Assembly: GCF_024692365.1 (NCBI RefSeq)
Contig: NZ_JAILMR010000138.1
Coordinates: forward strand, 1 to 47,617
From: Ruminococcus sp.
GTDB lineage: Bacteria; Bacillota; Clostridia; Oscillospirales; Ruminococcaceae
Reading direction: 5' to 3'
DNA: 47,617 nucleotides
Each line of letters opens with the position of its first letter. Within the stretch, counting starts at the first letter, position 1. The translations under genes were made by a program, and so were the position numbers. The notes under the pieces are model-generated. The model was given only the letters and a program-made list of their open reading frames with translations. It had not been told where the DNA came from and made no database searches. This document shows, piece by piece, positions 32,773-39,042 of this stretch.

Positions 32773-33408
32773 TTAGTTCAGTTCTACAGGAGCTGTAAAG
32801 TAGTTGCCCCATGCGTAGCCCTTCTGACCATTGTACTCAACGTAGAACCAGTTGTTCTCGTTGCGTATGAAGGTTACTTCAACACCGCCTGGGATAGTAT
32901 CCAGTGTAGCAGAGCTTGAAGAAGGCTCGGGGTGGAGAAGTACCGCACCTGTGCAGGTTATCTTCTGGGTATCTTCCTCGTCCTCATCGTCATCAACCTT
33001 TTTGGAAGTCTTCTTCTTGGTGGGCTTCTTGGTATCTTCACGCTCGGTAGCCGTCTTGGTCTCGGGCGGATCATACTTTGTAGATGTTATAGTACCTGTT
33101 GCCTTAGTGCCTGTATCATTATTTGTGAAAAGGCTCTTCCAGAAAAGCATTATCACCACGATAACTATCAGGAAAGTCAGCATAATCGCGATAATGCCCT
33201 TTACTGCTGATGATATCTTAGCTTCATTCTCAAGCTGTTTTCTTGATTTTCTTGCACCCTGTCTGTTAGGTGCGGGACGTCTGGCATCCTGTCTGTCGGG
33301 TCTGCCTTGCATTCCCTGCATATTATTATGCGGGTTCTGTCTGTACTGACCGCCCTGACCCTGCATGGGCTGGCGGGAATTATTTCTATGCTGATTATTC
33401 TCGGGCAT
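32773..33408 (-). CDS. Membrane-anchored SH3b-domain protein
   Basis: 211 residues. A Gln/Asn/Arg/Gly-rich cytoplasmic N-terminus (1-60) precedes one membrane helix (71-90). A Thr/Lys/Glu linker follows (about 95-145), then a C-terminal bacterial SH3 domain (about 148-207: GAVLLHPEPSSSSATLDTIPGG, NWFYVEYNGQKGYAWGNYF). SH3b domains bind cell-wall peptides, so the protein probably tethers to peptidoglycan from the membrane. It is a single gene with its own promoter and terminator. Confidence 0.88.
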   Translation of the reverse strand: MPENNQHRNNSRQPMQGQGGQYRQNPHNNMQGMQGRPDRQDARRPAPNRQGARKSRKQLENEAKISSAVKGIIAIMLTFLIVIVVIMLFWKSLFTNNDTGTKATGTITSTKYDPPETKTATEREDTKKPTKKKTSKKVDDDEDEEDTQKITCTGAVLLHPEPSSSSATLDTIPGGVEVTFIRNENNWFYVEYNGQKGYAWGNYFTAPVELN

Positions 33409-33468
33409 TTGCCTGTCTTCCTTTCAAAGATTTGCGCGTAGCGCTCTCACAAAATATTTCACTTTATT

Positions 33469-33497
33469 ATTATAGCGTTTTACAGACAAAATGTCAA
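33469..33497 (-). promoter_or_regulatory. Consensus promoter of the SH3-domain gene
   Basis: TTGACA (33492-33497), 17-bp spacer, TATAAT (33469-33474) on the minus strand. Confidence 0.88.
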
Positions 33498-33612
33498 TTA
33501 AAATTCGGTTACAGTAAACCTTAGTATTTTCTTAATATTGGTCATATGAAAATTACAATGGTATATTGCCCGAAAATTGCGCAGAATATACATCATTAGC
33601 GCATTATCGTTG

Positions 33613-33641
33613 TTGACTTGAAGTTCATTGGGTGGTATAAT
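33613..33641 (+). promoter_or_regulatory. Promoter of the 33686 gene
   Basis: TTGACT (33613-33618), 17-bp spacer, TATAAT (33636-33641). Confidence 0.85.
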
Positions 33642-33685
33642 CAATATTGTAATAAACTTCTGTTTTCCCGAAAGGAATGACCAAA

Positions 33686-34378
33686 ATGAAAAAACTATCT
33701 GCACTCTTTACCGCGGCGATAATCGCTTTTTCGATGGCACTTCCCGTATCTGCCGTAAAGCATGAAGATCCCGCTGTGGCACATATAAACACTGCTGATG
33801 CGCCCGAGGGTACCGTCTACACTGATATACTTATAAAACTACCCACCGATGATGAAAGCTACACCGACTTCACACAGTCTCCCGAGGTCTGTAAAGATGG
33901 TGCAAAAGGCGGTACTTCTTTAGGTATAACTGCCGACAGCGAAATAGCAAAGTACAGCGAAGACGGATATGTCAGCCTTTCGCTGCACCACAAAAAGGCT
34001 GGGATGCTTTGCATATACTCCGATGAGGAAGTTCTGAAAATGGCATCGTCCAAAATCGATTCCTGCGATTTTATAGACCTCAGCATAAACTACGGCGATT
34101 TCAAGGCGGCGTATATCGACGGTGATGGGCATATCCTAGGTGTGACTTCGCCATCTGAAACCGCCTACTCCATGGATACCCCCTACGGTTTCAACGCTAA
34201 GGGCAATTCTCTAACCTTTCAGCGTCACGGCGCGCACCCGCGTGCAATAGCGATAGGGATAGCTGTATCGGTGCTGGTGATCATATCACTGCCTATTATC
34301 ATAGGTTTGATAATATCTAAGCGTAACAACCGCATGAAAGCATCCGAACTTGCCAATAAAACTAAAAACGATCAATAG
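33686..34378 (+). CDS. Type I membrane protein with extracytoplasmic domain
   Basis: 230 residues. A signal peptide (1-23, ending PVSA) leads to an extracytoplasmic domain (about 24-180) with YTDILIKLPTDDESYTDF, DGYVSLSLHHKKAG and FKAAYIDGDGHILGVT. A single membrane helix follows (about 186-208), then a short basic tail. No family recognised. ATG 33686 is preferred because AAAGGA would overlap the alternative start at 33677. Single gene. Confidence 0.8.
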   Translation: MKKLSALFTAAIIAFSMALPVSAVKHEDPAVAHINTADAPEGTVYTDILIKLPTDDESYTDFTQSPEVCKDGAKGGTSLGITADSEIAKYSEDGYVSLSLHHKKAGMLCIYSDEEVLKMASSKIDSCDFIDLSINYGDFKAAYIDGDGHILGVTSPSETAYSMDTPYGFNAKGNSLTFQRHGAHPRAIAIGIAVSVLVIISLPIIIGLIISKRNNRMKASELANKTKNDQ

Positions 34379-34415
34379 TTAACGCTGTTGATCTTCGCCT
34401 ATAACCCTATCATTC

Positions 34416-34456
34416 AAAAAGCGGAAAATGTCTTATGCTGACATTTTCCGCTTTTT
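34416..34456. terminator. Bidirectional terminator
   Basis: Perfect 17-bp stem starting AAAAAGCGGAAAATGTC (34416-34432 with 34440-34456) and seven-base loop, between convergent genes, with T-runs on both strands. Confidence 0.95.
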
Positions 34457-34458
34457 CT

Positions 34459-35103
34459 TTATTTGATTATCTCGGCTTTGGTCACGTAGATAAGTTCGCA
34501 GGCACCGTCACCTGTGTCTGTTCGGGTGGTACTGCTGTTCCATGTAAAAGTGTTGCCTTTATTGTCTTCGGCATAAACGTTTACAAGATAGCCTTTCAGC
34601 TTGACCCTGTCGCCGCGGCGTATTTTAAGGACTGTCCTTTTAACGCTGTCATCGGCGGGGATTATATGGTTGTTTGAAGAACTCCAGTTAACATTATCCA
34701 CATCGCCCACGGGAATAAGATCATCGAGATCATCAACGTGCCAATAACAGAATCTGCCCGACTGTGACCAGTGGAAATCTATCCTGTCATTGTACTCAGC
34801 CGTTTTGCCCCAGGCAAGCGCCAGATCAACAGGCGCAAGCGCACCGCTGACTTTGGAATCATATTGCTTGGTATGTACTACCAGCGCTTCGATCTCGTAT
34901 TCTGCTTTAAAGGTGATATCCGCTTCGTAGCCGTTAACGAACTTCTTGGCTGAACCCTCGGCTTCTGTCTGAATAGGTTCTCCAAGACCTTTTATGCCCC
35001 TGCGGACTCCTCTGCCCTCGATGAACCTGTAAGCAAGCACACCGACGATAATAGTCAACAGAGTGAGAAATATTATTTTTCCGGGCTTAATCCTTCGATT
35101 CAT
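34459..35103 (-). CDS. Membrane-anchored protein of a conserved uncharacterised family
   Basis: 214 residues. One N-terminal membrane helix (about 9-26), then an extracytoplasmic domain. DLALAWGKTAEYNDRIDF, WSQSGRFCYWH, NNHIIPADDSVKRTVLKIRRGDRVKLKGYLVNV and SSTTRTDTGDGACELIYV (about 86-210) match a widespread family. I recall it by its P-DLAL-WG, QS-R-Y, N-H-IPA and S--R-DTG-GACE motifs, with no known function. It follows the histidine kinase with no spacing, so the three genes form one operon and this protein may be an accessory sensor or an output. Confidence 0.82.
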   Translation of the reverse strand: MNRRIKPGKIIFLTLLTIIVGVLAYRFIEGRGVRRGIKGLGEPIQTEAEGSAKKFVNGYEADITFKAEYEIEALVVHTKQYDSKVSGALAPVDLALAWGKTAEYNDRIDFHWSQSGRFCYWHVDDLDDLIPVGDVDNVNWSSSNNHIIPADDSVKRTVLKIRRGDRVKLKGYLVNVYAEDNKGNTFTWNSSTTRTDTGDGACELIYVTKAEIIK

Positions 35104-36471
35104 TTACATCATATCCTCTATCTGATAAGGAAGTTCGACTATGAATACTACACCGCCTTCAAAGGGGTTATCCACAGTGATCTTTCCGTCTGCCAGATCG
35201 ACTATCCTCTTTACCAGCGCAAGACCCAGTCCGTTGCCCTCTGTGGCACGCGAACGGTCGCCCTGATAGAACTTCTCGAATATCTTGTCTTTCTTTTCTG
35301 CGGGTATCTGGGGTCCGTTATCCCATATCTTGGTAACTATACCCATCTCGCCACGGAACAGGGTAACTTTTATCTGTCCGCCCTGCGGGGTGAATTTTAT
35401 CGCGTTGTTGACGATGTTCTGCCATATCTGACCCATGAGATCCTCGTTGCCCACGTATATAATATCTTCAAGGTCAATATCCATATCGATATCCTTTTTT
35501 GACCACTCGGGTTCAAGCATAAGTATGATCTTGCGAATCTGTTCATCTATGCGGAAACGCTTCTTTTTGCCGATGGTGGTCTGGTTCTCCAGCTTTGTCA
35601 GGTTGAGTATGTTCGATGAAAGCTTGGAAAGCCTTGATGTTTCATCAATGATTATCTGTGTGTACTCGTCCCTGTCCTCCATGCTGAGTGTGGGGTTCTG
35701 CAAAAGCTTCGCAAAGCCCTGGATGGAAGCCAGCGGCGTTTTGAACTCGTGGGATACGTTGGAGATAAAGTCTCCGCGCAGAGTTTCTATACCCGAAAGT
35801 TCCTGCGCCATCTTGTTAAAGTTCCTCTGGAGAGTGCCATATTCGTCCGAACCGTTCTCACGTACTCTTACGGAGAAATTGCCTCTCGCGACCTCGGAAG
35901 TCGCCATACTCAGGTCATGTATCGGCTGAAGCATTGTTCGTCCGACAAAAGTAGTTATTATCGTACCCAGCATGATACTTGACATAAATGCAACGATGGT
36001 GACGAGATTGACTATCCAGAAAACATTCTCGCTGTTGAATGTATTCACACGGACGTATTTGCCGTCGATCTTGGTTATCATCTTAGCGCTGGGAACTATG
36101 CCCTCGGTAGTGATATAGTAACCTTTTTCATCCAGCTCAGACAAATTTTCATGTACGTCCTTGTCATTATCTTCAAGTACAGTTATATCATAAGACGAAG
36201 TATTCAGGAGATCAATGATGCGGTCATAAGTAAAATGCTCATTCTGGAGTTCTTTCGCGGAATCTGCAAAAGAAACCATCTGAGTTACTGCGTTCTCTTT
36301 CATCACAGGGCTGAATATCAACAGCAGAACACTCACCGATATGCTGGCGGATATGAACATTACTATAAAGAACATCATAGCCAGCTTAAACTGCATTGTC
36401 ATTCTCTGCTGTGGCGGATGTCTGACTGGTTTCAATGAGGCAGGGGGGATATTATTGTTAGCTTTTTTCAC
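35104..36471 (-). CDS. Two-component sensor histidine kinase
   Basis: 455 residues. Membrane helices at about 31-54 and 150-176 bracket a 95-residue extracytoplasmic sensor with no recognised fold. HAMP lies at about 176-228 (PIHDLSMATSEVARGNFSVRV), HisKA at about 229-295 with H241 (SNVSHEFKTPLASI), and HATPase_c at about 335-450 (NIVNNAIKF, WDNGPQIP, GNGLGLAL). The arrangement is that of OmpR-type partner kinases such as PhoR/WalK-like without PAS. GTG start overlaps the regulator stop by four bases (GTGA), with AAGGCGGT upstream. Confidence 0.95.
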   Translation of the reverse strand: MKKANNNIPPASLKPVRHPPQQRMTMQFKLAMMFFIVMFISASISVSVLLLIFSPVMKENAVTQMVSFADSAKELQNEHFTYDRIIDLLNTSSYDITVLEDNDKDVHENLSELDEKGYYITTEGIVPSAKMITKIDGKYVRVNTFNSENVFWIVNLVTIVAFMSSIMLGTIITTFVGRTMLQPIHDLSMATSEVARGNFSVRVRENGSDEYGTLQRNFNKMAQELSGIETLRGDFISNVSHEFKTPLASIQGFAKLLQNPTLSMEDRDEYTQIIIDETSRLSKLSSNILNLTKLENQTTIGKKKRFRIDEQIRKIILMLEPEWSKKDIDMDIDLEDIIYVGNEDLMGQIWQNIVNNAIKFTPQGGQIKVTLFRGEMGIVTKIWDNGPQIPAEKKDKIFEKFYQGDRSRATEGNGLGLALVKRIVDLADGKITVDNPFEGGVVFIVELPYQIEDMM

Positions 36472-37142
36472 TGTTTTACCGCCTTATAACCCAGTCCTCT
36501 GACTGTTACTATGGAGAAAGCTTCAGCTGTGCCGTAACGCTCACGCAGACGCTTGATGTGTACGTCCACCGTTCTCTCATCAACGTCCTTATCCATACCC
36601 CACAGCTCGTCAAGAAGCTGTCGGCGGGTGAATATCTTGTTGGGATAGGAGAGCAGCTTGAACAGCAGCTTGAATTCCATCTGGGGTATAGTCTCCCCGG
36701 GCTGACCGTCAAAGGCTACTGTCTGAGCATCGTAGTCAAGCACGCAGTTGCCCACTGTCATAGTGTGCTCGCTGGCGAGCTTCGACCTTTTCAGCAGAGC
36801 ACCCACACGCAGTATCATCTCGTTGATATCAATGGGCTTGACCATATAGTCATCCGTACCAGCATCAAAGCCCACCTTTTTGTCCTCGAAACTCTCTTTG
36901 GCTGTTACCATTATAATAGGCATCTGGAAATTCGCGCTCCTGAGCTGACGAGTGAGCTCGTAGCCGTCCATATTGGGCATCATGATGTCCGATATTATAA
37001 GGTCGATGTTGGTTTTTTCCAGCATATCCAGAGCCTCTATGCCGTCGCTGGCAGTAAAAGGCTGATAGCCGTTCTGTTTCAGGGCGGCGCTCATCAGGCG
37101 GCGCAGGCTGGCATCGTCCTCAACAACAAGTATCTGGAACAT
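36468..37142 (-). CDS. OmpR/PhoB-family response regulator
   Basis: 224 residues. Receiver domain with D9, D10, phosphoacceptor D52 (LIISDIMMPNMDG), T80 and K102. A winged-helix DNA-binding domain (about 128-222) has FKLLFKLLSYPNKIFTRRQLLDELWG and RTVDVHIKRLRERYG, then VTVRGLGYKAV. OmpR-family proteins bind direct repeats with an 11-bp period, the spacing found in the promoters of the five adjacent RNAs. ATG 37142 is chosen over the GTG at 37151 because AAGGGA would touch the GTG. The RBS region is complementary to the conserved tail of those RNAs. Confidence 0.95.
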   Translation of the reverse strand: MFQILVVEDDASLRRLMSAALKQNGYQPFTASDGIEALDMLEKTNIDLIISDIMMPNMDGYELTRQLRSANFQMPIIMVTAKESFEDKKVGFDAGTDDYMVKPIDINEMILRVGALLKRSKLASEHTMTVGNCVLDYDAQTVAFDGQPGETIPQMEFKLLFKLLSYPNKIFTRRQLLDELWGMDKDVDERTVDVHIKRLRERYGTAEAFSIVTVRGLGYKAVKQ

Positions 37143-37152
37143 TAAAATCACT

Positions 37153-37169
37153 TCCCTTTCTTCTATAAG
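37153..37169 (-). promoter_or_regulatory. Predicted sRNA-binding site over the regulator RBS
   Basis: The regulator mRNA reads CUUAUAGAAGAAAGGGA here, ending in the Shine-Dalgarno sequence ten bases before the AUG. Its complement occurs in all five downstream RNAs as UCCCUUUC, a four-base AUAA bulge, and UUCUAUAAG. The match is 17 contiguous mRNA bases. Pairing would hide the ribosome-binding site. The match is visible; the effect is inferred. Confidence 0.65.
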
Positions 37170-37224
37170 TTTATCCGAATTATATGAAATTAAAGCCGAA
37201 CAATTTTATTTCTTTCCATTATAA

Positions 37225-37253
37225 ATTATACTCCAGTTCGCGGTGATTTGCAA
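37225..37253 (-). promoter_or_regulatory. Promoter of the two-component operon
   Basis: TTGCAA (37248-37253), 17-bp spacer, TATAAT (37225-37230) on the minus strand. The start near 37218 gives a leader of about 75 nt that contains the predicted sRNA site. Upstream on the plus strand are two TTCAT words 22 bp apart (37304, 37326), possibly another regulator contact. Confidence 0.65.
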
Positions 37254-37477
37254 ATACTTTTTTGCTTGTTCACAAAACATTTACAAATATTTTTGAGTCA
37301 GAGTTCATATTAGATGACGTTCAAATTCATAAAACTCAGCCATGTTTCCTTATATTACCATTTACCCAACACAAAATTATCACAGATATTGTTTATTGCT
37401 ATAAATTATCTGGTATGATAATACTTTCAATTGTGAGATTATACAAAATTCAAGTCATTTTTAAAACATCTCCATAG

Positions 37478-37509
37478 TTCATGTTCGGTTCATATTGGCG
37501 TGGTATTAT
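37478..37509 (+). promoter_or_regulatory. sRNA-1 promoter with 11-bp TTCAT repeats
   Basis: TTCAT at 37478 and 37489, 11 bp apart, -10 TATTAT at 37504-37509. The boxes take the place of a -35 hexamer, as in PhoB/PhoP-activated promoters. Confidence 0.75.
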
Positions 37510-37515
37510 ATAGAC

Positions 37516-37783
37516 AAGATAAAGAAGGTTCGGCGAAGCGGTAAAGCCTAGTGTCCGGCGAACCCCAACTCTATGAATTTAGATGTTTTCCCTCGCGCGA
37601 TCCCCCAAGTCGCACTTTCACTGAACATTAGGTTTTACCGCTTCTCTGAATAACATAAGATCTTGGTGTTTGGCAGAGCTTACAAAGCTTTGCAGGTTCT
37701 GTCAATCATCAAATCCCTTTCATAATTCTATAAGAAAATTAATGCTCATTTCACGCCGATTCAGAAGTGGGCGTTAATTTTTT
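37516..37783 (+). ncRNA. Small RNA 1 (long form)
   Basis: About 268 nt, the most divergent copy. Its 3' half has the family features: a hairpin TTGGCAGA/TCTGTCAA, the conserved tail (37711-37736) and the terminator. The 5' half has an extra domain not found in the others: GGTTCG/CGAACC (about 37528-37563) nested with a long-range 15-bp pairing AAGCGGTAAAGCCTA/TAGGTTTTACCGCTT. The C-rich stretches CCCTCG and ATCCCCC lie within that domain instead of a clean CCCTCC loop. The start is estimated from the -10. Confidence 0.75.
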
Positions 37784-37863
37784 GTCCTGAAAACTGTACT
37801 TCAAAATTTGATAGTCAAAAATGCAGAAAACGATTGAAAAAAATTTTGGGAACCGCCCGAAAA

Positions 37864-37895
37864 TTCATGTAGGGTTCATATAAGGGTGGTATCAT
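37864..37895 (+). promoter_or_regulatory. sRNA-2 promoter with 11-bp TTCAT repeats
   Basis: TTCAT at 37864 and 37875, -10 TATCAT at 37890-37895, preceded by the shared CCCGAAAA segment. Confidence 0.78.
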
Positions 37896-37901
37896 ATAGT
37901 T

Positions 37902-38074
37902 ACAGTAAAGGAAATAACACGAAGATCCCTCCACTAATTTCTTCGTATTGATGTTTGGCAGAATCTGTAAAACGCCGAAATTTGCGGGTTTTGCCAAACA
38001 CCAAATCCCTTTCATAATTCTATAAGAAGATTAATGCTCATTTCACGCCGAATAAAGTGGGCATTAATTTTTTT
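37902..38074 (+). ncRNA. Small RNA 2
   Basis: About 172 nt. Hairpin 1 is CGAAGA/TCTTCG with CCCTCC (37927-37932) in the loop. Hairpin 2 is GTTTGGCA/TGCCAAAC enclosing AAAAC/GTTTT. The conserved tail has TCCCTTTC at 38006-38013 and TTCTATAAG at 38018-38026. The terminator ends in T7. Confidence 0.85.
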
Positions 38075-38170
38075 GTCTTTTTGAAGACGGCTGTCTGAGC
38101 TTTTGATTCGGAATTTGTTTTTCTAAAACGATTAAGTCTTCTTGATAAAATCAAAAATTCCTTCCGAAAA

Positions 38171-38202
38171 TTCATGTAGGGTTCACATAAGCGTGGTATC
38201 AT
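38171..38202 (+). promoter_or_regulatory. sRNA-3 promoter with 11-bp TTCAT/TTCAC repeats
   Basis: TTCAT at 38171 and TTCAC at 38182, -10 TATCAT at 38197-38202. Confidence 0.76.
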
Positions 38203-38208
38203 ATTAGT

Positions 38209-38379
38209 ACAGTAAAGGAAAAGACAAGAAAGTCCCTCCAAAGCTTCTTAGTCTTGATGGTTGGCAGAGTCCGTAAAACGCCGAAATTTATGGGTTTTGC
38301 CAATCACCAAATCCCTTTCATAATTCTATAAGAAGATTAATGCTCATTTCACGCCGAATAAAGTGGGCATTAATTTTTT
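38209..38379 (+). ncRNA. Small RNA 3
   Basis: About 171 nt. Hairpin 1 pairs AAGAA with TTCTT around CCCTCC (38234-38239); its stem is less regular than in copies 4 and 5. Hairpin 2 is TTGGCA/TGCCAA. The tail elements are at 38312-38319 and 38324-38332, followed by the terminator. Confidence 0.85.
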
Positions 38380-38474
38380 GCATTTTTGCAGGAATGCTCT
38401 CCCGACATGATGCAGGAACATCGGCTTAAACGTTTTAGATTTTCTGGAAAAAATTTTTGGAAACCTCCCGAAAA

Positions 38475-38506
38475 TTCATGTAGGGTTCATATAAGCATGG
38501 TATCAT
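38475..38506 (+). promoter_or_regulatory. sRNA-4 promoter with 11-bp TTCAT repeats
   Basis: TTCAT at 38475 and 38486, -10 TATCAT at 38501-38506. Confidence 0.78.
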
Positions 38507-38512
38507 ATAAGT

Positions 38513-38685
38513 ACAGTAAAGGAAATGACAAGAAGATCCCTCCAATTCTTCTTTATCCTGATGATTGGCAAAGTCCGTAAAACGCCGAAACTTATGGGTT
38601 TTGCCAATCACCAAATCCCTTTCATAATTCTATAAGAAAATTAATGCTCATTTCACGCCGAATAAAAGTGGGCATTAATTTTTTT
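38513..38685 (+). ncRNA. Small RNA 4
   Basis: About 173 nt. Hairpin 1 is a perfect AAGAAGA/TCTTCTT stem with CCCTCC (38538-38543) in the loop. Hairpin 2 is GATTGGCA/TGCCAATC. The tail elements are at 38616-38623 and 38628-38636, followed by the terminator. Confidence 0.87.
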
Positions 38686-38777
38686 GTCTTTTTGAGGATT
38701 TAGTTTTCTGTAATGACAAATTATTTAACTAAAACGTTTGATATTTTTTTGGAAAAATCTCAAAATGAAGCCAATAA

Positions 38778-38809
38778 TTCATTCTCGGTTCATACAAGGG
38801 TGTTATTAT
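38778..38809 (+). promoter_or_regulatory. sRNA-5 promoter with 11-bp TTCAT repeats
   Basis: TTCAT at 38778 and 38789, -10 TATTAT at 38804-38809. The upstream CCCGAAAA of copies 2 and 4 is changed here, while the boxes are kept. Confidence 0.76.
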
Positions 38810-38815
38810 ATAATC

Positions 38816-38988
38816 ACAGTAAAGGAAGAAACAAGAAAGTCCCTCCAAAATCTTTCTTTGGTTGCTGTTTGGCAAAGCTCATAAAACGCCGAAACTTGTG
38901 GGTTTTGCCAAATACCAAATCCCTTTCATAATTCTATAAGAAAATTAATGCTCATTTCACGCCGAAATAAAGTGGGCATTAATTTTTT
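38816..38988 (+). ncRNA. Small RNA 5
   Basis: About 173 nt. Hairpin 1 is a perfect AAGAAAG/CTTTCTT stem, compensating the bases changed relative to copy 4, with CCCTCC (38841-38846) in the loop. Hairpin 2 is TTTGGCA/TGCCAAA. The tail elements are at 38920-38927 and 38932-38940. The terminator ends 15 bp before the pncB terminator. Confidence 0.86.
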
Positions 38989-39003
38989 GCACCAAATAAA
39001 AAC

Positions 39004-39033
39004 AGCCCTTTCTGATGATGTGCAGAAAGGGCT
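39004..39033 (-). terminator. Terminator of pncB
   Basis: AGCCCTTTCTG/CAGAAAGGGCT, 11-bp perfect stem, with a T-run on the minus strand just past the stop. Confidence 0.9.
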
Positions 39034-39042
39034 TTATTATTG

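Larger units (their letters stand above)
37478..38988 (+). repeat. Five-unit tandem array of small-RNA genes
   Basis: Five direct repeats with a period of about 300-390 bp fill the stretch between the two-component operon and pncB. Each unit holds a TTCAT-N6-TTCAT promoter (TTCAT/TTCAC in unit 3), a structured RNA and a Rho-independent terminator. The terminator stem (ATTAATGC with GCATTAAT, or GCGTTAAT in the first unit) and the segment before it are nearly identical in all five. No reading frame is conserved across the units, which argues for RNA rather than peptide genes. Confidence 0.9.

Noticed and set aside
38386..38931. Short open frames within the array as small proteins
   Set aside because: They differ in frame and sequence from unit to unit, while the RNA structure and terminator are conserved.
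37478..38988. CRISPR array or replication iterons
   Set aside because: Repeat units are about 300 bp, contain promoter and terminator signals and covarying hairpins, and have no short repeat-spacer layout, cas genes or dnaA boxes.
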